Assembly: GCF_014174165.1 (NCBI RefSeq)
Contig: NZ_JABEQN010000003.1
Location: 124,001-188,000 of the forward strand
Length of the DNA stretch: 64,000 nucleotides
DNA from: Gluconacetobacter dulcium
GTDB lineage: Bacteria > Pseudomonadota > Alphaproteobacteria > Acetobacterales > Acetobacteraceae
Reading direction: 5' to 3'
Part shown: in pieces, positions 7,528 through 15,056 of the stretch
Layout of the letters: each line of letters begins with the position of its first letter
Position numbering within the stretch: position 1 is the stretch's first letter
Position numbers and translations under genes: made by a program
Notes under the pieces: generated by a model
Told to the model about the DNA's origin: nothing
The model's database searches: none
What the model saw: only the letters and a program-made list of their open reading frames with translations

Positions 7528-8055
7528 ATGACAAACCTAAATCCAAACCTAGATGAATACCTTGATCTGATGATAGCAACCGCTACAGGCGGATATGAGA
7601 AGCGTTGGATGGACCTAAAAAGGAACATCAATAGCAGAATCAAAAGAGGTTCGTTCTATATCACTCCATCGGAAGCAGAAGGCATCCGATATAACAGCAA
7701 GAAAAATAAAGCACTTCGCGCATACACGATGCCCGTTGAACTCAAGGTGGTAGTCAGTGATGCCCTTGACGATAAACCCAAAACAGTATCGACCCCTGAT
7801 CCAGAACCCCTACAGCCCAGCGAGATTGAGGCAATAGCCGTTGGCCTGGAAAGCGGCAGGATCTCCGTTGATGAAGTCCGTCAAGCTATGGGCATGGCTC
7901 CCCTCGATGAAGACGATATCAAGAAGCCCACGTCACTCGATCATAGCCTTTGGGATATGAAAGTGAAGAAATCGACTGTCGCGCTTAATGACGCGGCTAC
8001 CGACCTCATAGTGTTCTGCCGTCAGTGGGCACAAGAACTTCGAGACAAGAAATAA
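7528..8055 (+). CDS. Hypothetical phage protein
   Basis: 175 residues from ATG 7528. An upstream in-frame ATG at 7474 was rejected because it lies inside the hairpin following the TAAATA element and lacks a ribosome site, whereas GAGAGAGAG precedes 7528. The first half is basic and mixed (KRWMDLKRNINSRIKRG). Residues ~98-130 are acidic with an EIEAIAVGLESGRIS helix and VRQAMGMAPL, faintly like the C-terminal tails of portal proteins. No family is recognised. It is a single-gene transcription unit between the TAAATA element and a terminator. Confidence 0.7.
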   Translation: MTNLNPNLDEYLDLMIATATGGYEKRWMDLKRNINSRIKRGSFYITPSEAEGIRYNSKKNKALRAYTMPVELKVVVSDALDDKPKTVSTPDPEPLQPSEIEAIAVGLESGRISVDEVRQAMGMAPLDEDDIKKPTSLDHSLWDMKVKKSTVALNDAATDLIVFCRQWAQELRDKK

Positions 8056-8061
8056 CGGATT

Positions 8062-8084
8062 GCCCGGCCAATGAGCCGGGTTTT
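8062..8084 (+). terminator. Rho-independent terminator
   Basis: CCCGGC (8063-8068), a six-base loop and GCCGGG (8075-8080), followed by TTTT. Confidence 0.85.
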
Positions 8085-8086
8085 CC

Positions 8087-8117
8087 ATATCCAGTAAATA
8101 CGGAATGAACTGGATAT
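8087..8117 (+). promoter_or_regulatory. TAAATA element inside a 9-bp inverted repeat
   Basis: ATATCCAGT (8087-8095) and ACTGGATAT (8109-8117) are perfect complements that frame TAAATA (8095-8100). The ATG of the next gene (8105) lies inside the loop, only ten bases after the hexamer start, so a transcript begun here would be leaderless or nearly so. Confidence 0.6.
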
Positions 8118-8479
8118 ATGACAATAAGCCATTTGAGCCTACAGAAGCCATACGGGGAATCGTTTACCGAATGTCCCTCGATGGCTTCTGGTATATTGGC
8201 AAGAAGACCATCAAGAGCCCAAAAGGCAAGCCGACGAAATATCAGGACTATTTCGGTTCAGGCAAGCGATGGCTCCAACACATTGGCGGCCGAGAGCAAG
8301 AGGTAGAACGACAAGTCGTCTATCTATGCGCGAATCTAACTGAAATGGATTATTGGGAATCTTATCTCCTCTATTCGACTCACGCGATCTTCCGCGAAGA
8401 TTCCATGAACGACAACGTGTCGATGATTACCAACAGAAGGACATCGAAGAACTTTATCAACAAGCCGGAGACCATATGA
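8105..8479 (+). CDS. GIY-YIG endonuclease, T4 SegE-like
   Basis: 124 residues. The motif GIVYRMSLDGFWYIGKK (residues ~18-34) is a GIY-YIG core, followed by YQDYFGSGKRW near residues 47-57 as in SegE-type proteins of T4-like phages, and a catalytic-type Glu in YWESYLL near residue 83 with an Asn (MNDNVSMI) after it. These are usually freestanding homing endonucleases that spread between phage genomes. The start has no ribosome site, and no better in-frame ATG exists before the domain. It overlaps the next gene by ATGA, so it is wired into the baseplate operon. Confidence 0.75.
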   Translation: MNWIYDNKPFEPTEAIRGIVYRMSLDGFWYIGKKTIKSPKGKPTKYQDYFGSGKRWLQHIGGREQEVERQVVYLCANLTEMDYWESYLLYSTHAIFREDSMNDNVSMITNRRTSKNFINKPETI

Positions 8480-9024
8480 GCATAAGCAACGCACCACAGG
8501 CATTTCAGGAGGTTATATCCAATCTAGCCGCGATATACACCGATCCCGCGACTTACGTTTCCATACTCGCGCAGTTGATCGGCCAGTATGGTTATGAGGC
8601 CAACACACAGTCGATCACCACGACGACCGACGATGCGACCTTCGCGATGGCACGACGCATCTGCCTCGACGCCATCTATCAGACGGAACCGAATGTCGAA
8701 TGGCAGTCCAGTACTGATGCCCTGGCCTTTCGAGATTCCATTCTTCCCCTCTTCCTCGCTGAGATCACCTATGCGGGCGATCACGACGAGGTGGACGTCT
8801 TTGAGTATTTCAACGGTGCGGTCTCCGATATCTCGAAAGACGTTCAGACACGAGGCTATGGCCTGCCTGACCTGACGACCTACACGAGCAGCACATCATT
8901 GCCGCCCTGCGTAATAGCCGAAATCCTCTACGGAGATGGCACGCGAGAAGACGAGATCATCATCAGAAATAACCCCATCAGGCCGCTCTTCATGCCTCTG
9001 ATCGTGGAGGTATTGAGTAAATGA
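8476..9024 (+). CDS. C-terminal half of Mu gpN-like tail/DNA circularization protein, as a separate gene
   Basis: 182 residues from ATG 8476 (GGAG at 8467-8470; overlaps the previous stop), not the longer in-frame start at 8353. It begins with a helical domain and ends LPPCVIAEILYGDGTREDEI then RNNPIRPLFMP and LEVL-like VEVLSK. This is the conserved C-terminus of Mu gpN-type proteins (a pattern of LP..VLAY.LYGDA.RADE...RN...P.F.P). The N-terminal half of that family is encoded 3.5 kb downstream at 11944. It probably belongs to the baseplate hub region that recruits the hub protein encoded next. Confidence 0.7.
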   Translation: MSISNAPQAFQEVISNLAAIYTDPATYVSILAQLIGQYGYEANTQSITTTTDDATFAMARRICLDAIYQTEPNVEWQSSTDALAFRDSILPLFLAEITYAGDHDEVDVFEYFNGAVSDISKDVQTRGYGLPDLTTYTSSTSLPPCVIAEILYGDGTREDEIIIRNNPIRPLFMPLIVEVLSK

Positions 9025-10169
9025 CTTCCACTGATATCACCGTAACGGGAAAGGCATTTAGGCCAAGCGACGATGCGTTCCACATCTACGTCAACGGAAA
9101 AGAACTCCATAACTACACGAGCTTCGCGTTCAATCGCTCCCTTGAGCAGCTACCCGGCAACTTCACGATCACCATGGCACTCGCGGGAACCAATGTGCCG
9201 GAACTCCTTGAAGCCTGCCATGCGAACTACAAGGCGACCTTCTATGTCGCGAAAAAACTGATGTTCACCGGGATCATCGAGCATGTAGCGGTCAACGCCG
9301 ATCCCTCTCAGCATGGCATCGTCATCCAAGGCCGATCCGCTCTCCGCGACCTCTTCGACTGTTCGAGCGGCATTACCGGCTACGTGGTTCAGTACGGCGA
9401 TATCTTGGACCTCGCGAACAAGGTCTGCGGCCCCTTCAACGTCAAGACCTACATGAAGAGCGGAACCAGTGCCGCGACCTCGTATCAGACCACCCAGCTA
9501 CAGACCATGAACCTCAACGCTGGTGAAACGCCATACGCGATCCTACAGCGCGCGGCCCGTGTCTATGGCAAAATCCTCTATGACAGCGTGGCGGGTGCCC
9601 TGGTCATTGCCGACGTAGCCAGCGGATCATCCGTGACCACGATCGACACGTCAATCAATCAGGTCGAAGGCACCTCGTTCTCCCTCGATATCAGCCAGCG
9701 CATGGCGACCTACGAAGTCATAGCGATGCCTAACTACCAATATGGTTCATCGGCTCAGATCCCCGCCCCACGCGGCGTAGGCACCGATCCCCAGCCCGAT
9801 CTCGTCGGCAGCGAACGCAAGCTCCTCATCATCAACAGCCTGGACTCACCAGACCACCAGTTCGCGCAGAACATCGCGCAGTGGCAGGCGAACCGAAACT
9901 ATGGGCGCTCCATGGTCATGACACTGGTGATGACGGGATTCCTCACCGACGACTTCAACCAGAACCTATGGGACGTGAATACCCTGGTCACGGTCACAGA
10001 CCGACTTACCGGGATCGACGGCATGACAATGATAGTGGCGGGCTACACGATGGCCCAGACCGAACACCAGGGCTCAACGACCACGCTGACCTTGATGCCC
10101 CGAGAAGCATTCTCGGTCGAACCCAATGTCATCAACCCCAACGCCGATTATTATTCCACACGCCAATAA
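9021..10169 (+). CDS. Baseplate hub protein (Mu gpP/gp44-like)
   Basis: 382 residues, within the length range of Mu gp44 (about 379), beginning in the ATGA overlap with the previous gene. The N-terminal VNGKELHNYTSFAFNRSLEQ and SFALEVSDR-type domain, then YAILQRAARVYG near residue 175 and a C-terminal part with GFLTDDFNQNLWDVN, are typical of gp44/gp27-like trimeric hubs, the torus joining tail tube to spike. Immediately followed by the spike gene, as in Mu. Confidence 0.85.
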   Translation: MTSTDITVTGKAFRPSDDAFHIYVNGKELHNYTSFAFNRSLEQLPGNFTITMALAGTNVPELLEACHANYKATFYVAKKLMFTGIIEHVAVNADPSQHGIVIQGRSALRDLFDCSSGITGYVVQYGDILDLANKVCGPFNVKTYMKSGTSAATSYQTTQLQTMNLNAGETPYAILQRAARVYGKILYDSVAGALVIADVASGSSVTTIDTSINQVEGTSFSLDISQRMATYEVIAMPNYQYGSSAQIPAPRGVGTDPQPDLVGSERKLLIINSLDSPDHQFAQNIAQWQANRNYGRSMVMTLVMTGFLTDDFNQNLWDVNTLVTVTDRLTGIDGMTMIVAGYTMAQTEHQGSTTTLTLMPREAFSVEPNVINPNADYYSTRQ

Positions 10170-10179
10170 GGGAGACGCC

Positions 10180-10758
10180 ATGGACCTATATAGCCTGATC
10201 TCAAACCTACAAGAACGCATTGCGACATTGGAATCCCGTGTTCTTCATGTCACCAAACCATCGCAGTTCACGACAGATGCCAACACCAAGGGCGCGGTTC
10301 ATACCATCCAGGCACAGACCTACGGCAATACCGGCGAGCTTCATGAGGTGAATGTCATAGGCCAATATGGCTTCGCATCAGCCCCGCTATCAGGTGCCCT
10401 TGGCCATACGCTTTCCAGCACAGGCCGCAATGACAACAAGATCGTCATCGCCACCCATGACCCGAGATATCATCCATCGGGCATGAAAGCTGGCGAGACG
10501 CAAATCTACGATAATCAGGGCCAAAGCATTTACCTGAGCCAAGACGCAATCCAGATAACTGGAAAACAGAAGGTCACGATCACCATAGGCTCCGATCTTG
10601 TCTTCGAAGTCGATGATAAGACGATCAAGATTACCGGTGACGTTCAGGTCAGCGGCACCCTGACGGCTCAAACGGATGTCGTGGCCGCCGGCACGTCGCT
10701 CAGGGGTCATACACACACGAGCGCGGCACAAGGTTCACCAACCAGCCCACCGAACTAA
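10180..10758 (+). CDS. Baseplate spike protein (Mu gp45 / P2 gpV-like)
   Basis: 192 residues from ATG 10180 with GGGAG at 10170-10174; an in-frame start at 10126 lies inside the hub gene. An N-terminal coiled segment and OB-like domain are followed by alternating beta-strand residues (VTITIGSDLVFEVDDKTIKI) and a C-terminal GHTHTSAA. The HxH motif at the tip is known in P2 gpV and Mu gp45 to hold an iron ion in the membrane-piercing apex. The stop codon TAA is part of a TAAATA element at 10756. Confidence 0.88.
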   Translation: MDLYSLISNLQERIATLESRVLHVTKPSQFTTDANTKGAVHTIQAQTYGNTGELHEVNVIGQYGFASAPLSGALGHTLSSTGRNDNKIVIATHDPRYHPSGMKAGETQIYDNQGQSIYLSQDAIQITGKQKVTITIGSDLVFEVDDKTIKITGDVQVSGTLTAQTDVVAAGTSLRGHTHTSAAQGSPTSPPN

Positions 10759-10778
10759 ATATGAATGGCCCTATGGCC
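10756..10778 (+). promoter_or_regulatory. TAAATA element overlapping the spike stop codon
   Basis: TAAATA at 10756-10761 includes the TAA stop; GGCC (10767-10770) and GGCC (10775-10778) form a short stem. As at 3261, no gene follows before a terminator (10800), so at most a short RNA would result. Confidence 0.4.
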
Positions 10779-10799
10779 GTTTTCCTATTCGTTGTTCGA

Positions 10800-10828
10800 C
10801 CCCCGATACCAAAAGTGTCGGGGGTTTT
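10800..10828 (+). terminator. Rho-independent terminator after the spike gene
   Basis: CCCCCGA (10800-10806) pairs with TCGGGGG (10818-10824), followed by TTTT. Confidence 0.9.
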
Positions 10829-10855
10829 CTTGTAAATACACGACAACAACAAGAA
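10827..10855 (+). promoter_or_regulatory. TAAATA element within a 7-bp inverted repeat
   Basis: TTCTTGT (10827-10833) and ACAAGAA (10849-10855) frame TAAATA (10833-10838). AAGGAG and the ATG of the lipoprotein gene follow at once. Confidence 0.55.
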
Positions 10856-10864
10856 AGGAGAATC

Positions 10865-11242
10865 ATGTCTCTCAGAAAAGCAACAATCATAGGCGTAACG
10901 AGTATTGGGATATTCTTCGGCGGACTTTTGGGTCTCTCGGCTTGCTCAACAACCCAGCAGAGCCAGTCAGCCTACGCCATCAGTGCTGCCTACACGACAG
11001 CCCACGGCCTGGTTGTCCAGTACACGAAAGGCACGTTCGGAACCCCGGATACCAGGGTCGAGAATGACCTTCTGACCCTGGACAAGAACGCATCCGACGC
11101 ACTCGTGACAGTCGATACGGCAGAACGTGACGGAACCGGTCTCGGCTCAACAGCCGTGGCATTGGCAACCCAGGCAGTCACCGCATTAGCGGACTACCTA
11201 GCCACCCACAACATTGGAAAAACAACAGGAGAAAACAAATGA
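10865..11242 (+). CDS. Phage lipoprotein of unknown function
   Basis: 125 residues from ATG 10865 (GGAG upstream). A signal peptide with a hydrophobic core (TIIGVTSIGIFFGGLLG) ends in a lipobox LSAC at residues 24-27, so the mature protein should be a lipid-anchored envelope protein. The rest is Ala/Thr-rich and soluble. Possible roles are an outer-membrane spanin subunit or a superinfection-exclusion lipoprotein; the length favours neither. It starts a transcription unit with the small gene that overlaps its stop. Confidence 0.75.
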   Translation: MSLRKATIIGVTSIGIFFGGLLGLSACSTTQQSQSAYAISAAYTTAHGLVVQYTKGTFGTPDTRVENDLLTLDKNASDALVTVDTAERDGTGLGSTAVALATQAVTALADYLATHNIGKTTGENK

Positions 11243-11454
11243 GTCCAGCACTCTTAGGGGAACTCGCAAGCCTCGCGGGATTGGTCGTTCAGGAAGCACC
11301 GGTCTTCTGGCAACTCGTTGAGAAGATCATCGCGATCTTTTCGGAAAACAGAGCACCAACAACCGATGAATGGAATGCGATCATCGACACGGTAAAAGCC
11401 GCAGGCGTCGAGGATACGCAGATCAAGTCAACGATCCCAACGGCATCGGAATAA
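11239..11454 (+). CDS. Small hypothetical protein
   Basis: 71 residues beginning in an ATGA overlap with the lipoprotein gene. The N-terminal 40 residues are hydrophobic to amphipathic (LLGELASLAGLVVQEAPVFW), followed by an acidic tail. The overlap suggests it works with the lipoprotein, for example as an inner-membrane partner, but no clear membrane helix of full length is present. No family recognised. Confidence 0.6.
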   Translation: MSPALLGELASLAGLVVQEAPVFWQLVEKIIAIFSENRAPTTDEWNAIIDTVKAAGVEDTQIKSTIPTASE

Positions 11455-11469
11455 CCCAGGGGATCAGAT

Positions 11470-11934
11470 ATGGCAGACATTGGATTATATTGGGATGATA
11501 CGAATCAATGTGTGGACTGGAAATGGACCACCAAGATCATCAATGGCGTCGAAGTCACGGACATAGACACGGATAATGACCTTGAATCATATCTGATCCT
11601 CCGACTTTTCACCAACAGAAGAGCGCAAAGCTCATGGACCACGACAGCCAACAAGGAAGGCTGGTGGTACGACGCACTCGATGAGCAGGGCCAGACGGGA
11701 TCAAGACTCTGGCAGCTTTGGTATCTCCCCGTCACGGATAAGGCTGCCTATGAGGCAAGAGCCAATGACTTCGTGAGAGAAGCCCTACAGGTGATGATCG
11801 AAGATAAGATCGCGGACACCATCGACATATCCTGTACCCTACAGGGAACGAAACAACTCCATATATCCATCACGGTGACGAAGGCCAGAGATAGCCAGTC
11901 GTTCTCCTACATATGGTCAACAACAAAGCAATAA
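11470..11934 (+). CDS. Baseplate wedge protein, Mu gp46-like (GP46 family)
   Basis: 154 residues. The family pattern is clear: YLILRLFTNRRA near residue 40, GWWYDAL near 60, GSRLWQLWYL near 73, then a helix with NDFVREALQVMIEDKIAD and a terminal beta strand. GP46/P2 gpW-type proteins bind the sheath initiator region of the baseplate. In Mu this gene sits between gp45 and gp47; here it is followed by the gpN N-terminal gene. Confidence 0.85.
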   Translation: MADIGLYWDDTNQCVDWKWTTKIINGVEVTDIDTDNDLESYLILRLFTNRRAQSSWTTTANKEGWWYDALDEQGQTGSRLWQLWYLPVTDKAAYEARANDFVREALQVMIEDKIADTIDISCTLQGTKQLHISITVTKARDSQSFSYIWSTTKQ

Positions 11935-11943
11935 GGAGAACCT

Positions 11944-12759
11944 ATGGCCAAGCAAGAATGTACGATAGCAGGAACGACCATCTACGCCGCTCACGTCACG
12001 ACAGCCAGCTACGGCGTGAACCGCATTCTCCATACCTATCCCGGCGGCCTACAGCCAATGGTCGAGACACTTGGTCAGAAGCCAACCATATTCGAGATCG
12101 AGGGATACCTGAACGTCAATGATGGTGGATTACTGGGCAGGGCATTCAGCGCCATCACGGGAAGCGATGCTTATCAGGACTTAACGGACCTCATGAGCCT
12201 GATGAACGACAACTCCGGGGATTTCGTTGAACTCGTCCACCCAACAATGGGAAGCTGGTTCGGCACAATCCTTGAATGTCCCTTTAGCGAAGACGCGAGA
12301 CGACAAGGAGTCGTTGAAATCCGAATGACTTTCTATGCTCAGGGAAAGATGGCCTCACCCCGCCAGAGCATATTCAGTCAGATCACCAACGTGGTCACGG
12401 GCAATCAGGGAACGGGCCTGGGTGCCATCGGAGCGGCATTCAATACAGCCATGCAGGCCAAGAGCCTACTGAGCAATCCCACGGCAGCACTGACGACGAT
12501 CGGCACATCAGTGACCGGACTGCTCTCGACATCAACGGGTCTATTGGGATCGGTCAGTGGCATTGATAGCCTGTTCGGTGGAGCAGCGACACTCGGCCGA
12601 TATGCTCAGACGGCCACGGTCAGCGCGGAAGTCCTCTCAGGCATCGACACGGCTCAGACACCCAAAGAGATCACCAGTGACGTGACGAGCGCCGTGATCC
12701 AGAAGACCACGGACGCCCGACGCATCGTAGCCAGCAGCGTGACGGTCCTTACCTCCTAA
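11944..12759 (+). CDS. N-terminal half of Mu gpN-like tail/DNA circularization protein, as a separate gene
   Basis: 271 residues. Residues 1-140 fit the N-terminal domain of gpN-type proteins: YGVNRILHTYPGG (HEYP-like), a GQKPTIFEIEGYL stretch and LVHPTMGSWFG. A region with long helices and small residues (GAIGAAFNTAMQ) follows, but the typical C-terminus (LYGD...RN) is missing; that part is a separate gene at 8476. It closes the baseplate operon; a palindrome and a 190-bp gap follow. Confidence 0.7.
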   Translation: MAKQECTIAGTTIYAAHVTTASYGVNRILHTYPGGLQPMVETLGQKPTIFEIEGYLNVNDGGLLGRAFSAITGSDAYQDLTDLMSLMNDNSGDFVELVHPTMGSWFGTILECPFSEDARRQGVVEIRMTFYAQGKMASPRQSIFSQITNVVTGNQGTGLGAIGAAFNTAMQAKSLLSNPTAALTTIGTSVTGLLSTSTGLLGSVSGIDSLFGGAATLGRYAQTATVSAEVLSGIDTAQTPKEITSDVTSAVIQKTTDARRIVASSVTVLTS

Positions 12760-12768
12760 GAGCCAAAC

Positions 12769-12784
12769 CTTCCAACGTTGGAAG
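12769..12784. repeat. 16-bp perfect palindrome
   Basis: CTTCCAACGTTGGAAG is fully self-complementary, ten bases after the gpN-N stop. There is no T tract, so a binding site is as likely as a terminator. A TTGGAATCCAA element follows at 12793-12803. The rest of 12785-12918 shows no convincing gene, only an overlapping basic ORF from 12804 without a ribosome site. Confidence 0.6.
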
Positions 12785-12792
12785 ATTCATCC

Positions 12793-12803
12793 TTGGAATC
12801 CAA
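12793..12803. repeat. TTGGAATCCAA inverted-repeat element, copy 1
   Basis: TTGGA-A-TCCAA: 5-bp arms around one base. Identical copies occur at 28388 and 29103, and a 10-base match at 7149. Possibly an operator. Confidence 0.4.
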
Positions 12804-12918
12804 TGTCAGCACGACGCAGGGGTATGCGTTGTCAAATGTTGAGCAGGCCCAGGAACGAGCGCACGGGGAACTGGCTTCATCACAGAGCAGTTTTCAAAAA
12901 GATAAAAACTCCAAAACA

Positions 12919-12941
12919 TAAATATCTTCGACACAACGAAG
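12919..12941 (+). promoter_or_regulatory. TAAATA element with hairpin before the terminase genes
   Basis: TAAATA (12919-12924) is followed by CTTCG (12926-12930), a six-base loop and CGAAG (12937-12941), then GGAG and the ATG at 12954. Confidence 0.6.
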
Positions 12942-12953
12942 TCGGAGAACCAT

Positions 12954-13301
12954 ATGAAAAAACAATATCCTCTAGGTATTAAATCGAACAAGAGGCGCGA
13001 ACAGCTTTTTAATCATTATACCAGCCAAGCCCATTACATAGCGGATCATGAACCCGCTCTGGTTCAACTCGTCACGCTGATTACAGACGCGGAAGACCTC
13101 AGAGCCCTCATAGATGCTGAGGGGATCATCTACAGCGCAGGGCTCATGAAGCGCCCCCACCCAGCCGTCGCGATGCTGAGAACCGTCCAGAGCGGGATCA
13201 TCTCCTACGCGGGCAAGTTTGGTCTGACTCCCAGCGACGCGAAGGCACTGAGCAAGGGCGTCGAGAAGGACGAGGATTTCTCGGCTTTCGATGACCTTTA
13301 A
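12954..13301 (+). CDS. Terminase small subunit
   Basis: 115 residues, directly upstream of the large terminase and overlapping it by one base (TAATG). An N-terminal basic part is followed by helices, and the C-terminal KFGLTPSDAKALSKG matches the end of P27-type small terminases (a pattern LGLTPSDR..L). It recognises the packaging site and loads the motor. Confidence 0.8.
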   Translation: MKKQYPLGIKSNKRREQLFNHYTSQAHYIADHEPALVQLVTLITDAEDLRALIDAEGIIYSAGLMKRPHPAVAMLRTVQSGIISYAGKFGLTPSDAKALSKGVEKDEDFSAFDDL

Positions 13302-15016
13302 TGTCTCGCTTCAAGGCCATTGATGCTGGAGACCTAACCCAGCAGGCCCAATACCAATACGTCAAAGACGTTCTCGATGAACGGGTTATCACCTGCGAAC
13401 TGACCAAGCTCGCGTGTGAGCGCAGCCTTCATGATCTGGAACGCGCCGGTACTCCCGGGTTCGGCTTCCACTACGACCCGGAGCCCGGTGACAAATACCG
13501 AAAGCTCATGGCCCACCTCACCCACCTTGAGGGGCCAAAGGGCGGAACACCCATCATCCTCGATCCCTATCAGGTCTGGTCGATGTCCCAAATCTTGGGA
13601 TGGAAGCGCGACAACACGGACCTTCGCAGGTTCCTGACCGCCTACATCACCAAGGCACGCGGCAACGGCAAGACCACCGAAGTCTCCGGGATGCCGCTCT
13701 ACTTCATGAGCCGAGACAACGAGTTCGGCCCAGAAATCTATGCCTGCGCGACCTCACAGCAGCAGGCCACCATTCTCTTCAACAAGTCCCTCCAGCACGC
13801 TCAGAACCACGAGAAGCTGATGAGGTTCCTCGGCATCAGGCCGATGGCGTTCAGGCTGTTGGTCGAGCAACCCATGGTGGTCAATGGCAGCAAGCAGATC
13901 AGCCGAGGCTCCTTCCGTGCCGTATCCAGTGACGCGAAGCGCCTCGATGGTCTGAACGTCCATGTCGCGATCTTCGATGAGCTTCATGCGCAACCCAACC
14001 GCAAGCTCTGGGATGTCATGACAACGGGTATGGGCAAGCGATCCCAACCGCTGACCATGATTATCTCAACCGCCGGCGACAGCATGACCAACATCGGCTT
14101 CGAGACGGATCGCCGATGCGAGGACATTCTCAGGGGCAAGATCAAGGACGACACGTTCTTCGGCTGTATCTGGCGCATGGATGAGGGCGACAATCCCTTC
14201 GATGAGGCGACATGGCGAAAGGCCAACCCCTCATGGGACAGCGCAATCGACCATAACTTCTTCCGGTCCAAGGCCAAGGAAGCCAAGCAGGTTCCCGGCT
14301 TCCGATCTGCCTTCTTCACCCGCCACCTCAATACCTGGCTGTCCAGTTCGAGCCAGTGGCTCAACCCCCAGGACGTAAGAGCCGCCTATGAGCCCTCCCT
14401 CAACATCGAGGATTTCAAGGGCCAACCCTGCTGGATCGGTATCGACCTCTCGAAGGTCAACGATATGTCGGCCGTGTCGGTCGTATTCGAACGCGATGAT
14501 GAACTGGTTGTTTTCACTCGCTATTGGCTTCCACGGCCAACCGTCGAGGAATCCGGCAACGCCCTATATCCCGAATGGGTTCGTGATGGTCATCTGATTG
14601 CCCAAGATTCAAAGTCAGTCGATTACGGAGAGATAAGCCAGTTCATCATTGATCTTGATAAAGACTATGATGTTCAGGTCGTCGGATATGACAAATGGAA
14701 AGCCGATGAGATCGTCAAAGCACTCGAAGAAGAGATGATACCAACGGACCCTGTGAACCAAGGTAGGAATCTCAGCAACGCCAACAACGCATTTCAGAAG
14801 AGGATATTGGATGGAACGATCAAGTTCAACAATCCCATATTCCAATGGAACTGCCTGAATGCTTTCGCCTCATATGACCATCTGGATAACCTGATGATAA
14901 GCAAGGAGAACGACGAATCAGGGAACAAGATAGACGGACTAGCAGCAGCCATTAACGCCATACACGAGATGATCATCAACGACACGGGACCAGTATCAAC
15001 CGAAGTTGTATGGTAA
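13301..15016 (+). CDS. terL: Terminase large subunit (HK97-type)
   Basis: 571 residues. ATPase domain: Walker A ARGNGKTT with Lys124; Walker B VAIFDEL with Asp226-Glu227; a coupling ISTAGDS motif follows. Nuclease domain: WIGIDLSKVNDMS (first acidic residue) and DGLAAAIN near the C-terminus. Together these identify a Terminase_1-type DNA packaging motor and headful or cos nuclease. It is separated from the connectors and tail genes by a wholesale rearrangement. The following gene is the portal, after a new TAAATA element. Confidence 0.95.
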   Translation: MSRFKAIDAGDLTQQAQYQYVKDVLDERVITCELTKLACERSLHDLERAGTPGFGFHYDPEPGDKYRKLMAHLTHLEGPKGGTPIILDPYQVWSMSQILGWKRDNTDLRRFLTAYITKARGNGKTTEVSGMPLYFMSRDNEFGPEIYACATSQQQATILFNKSLQHAQNHEKLMRFLGIRPMAFRLLVEQPMVVNGSKQISRGSFRAVSSDAKRLDGLNVHVAIFDELHAQPNRKLWDVMTTGMGKRSQPLTMIISTAGDSMTNIGFETDRRCEDILRGKIKDDTFFGCIWRMDEGDNPFDEATWRKANPSWDSAIDHNFFRSKAKEAKQVPGFRSAFFTRHLNTWLSSSSQWLNPQDVRAAYEPSLNIEDFKGQPCWIGIDLSKVNDMSAVSVVFERDDELVVFTRYWLPRPTVEESGNALYPEWVRDGHLIAQDSKSVDYGEISQFIIDLDKDYDVQVVGYDKWKADEIVKALEEEMIPTDPVNQGRNLSNANNAFQKRILDGTIKFNNPIFQWNCLNAFASYDHLDNLMISKENDESGNKIDGLAAAINAIHEMIINDTGPVSTEVVW

Positions 15017-15021
15017 ACCAA

Positions 15022-15053
15022 TAAATACCTCAAAGATATTTCAGTGAGGTATT
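15022..15053 (+). promoter_or_regulatory. TAAATA element with 9-bp inverted repeat covering the portal ribosome site
   Basis: TAAATA at 15022-15027. AATACCTCA (15024-15032) is complementary to TGAGGTATT (15045-15053), so the GAGG ribosome site would be masked if the left arm is in the transcript. Confidence 0.65.
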
Positions 15054-15056
15054 CAT

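Noticed and set aside
12804-12980. Basic ORF starting at 12804 before the small terminase gene
   Set aside because: No ribosome site, overlaps the terminase start in another frame and crosses the TAAATA hairpin; probably non-coding.
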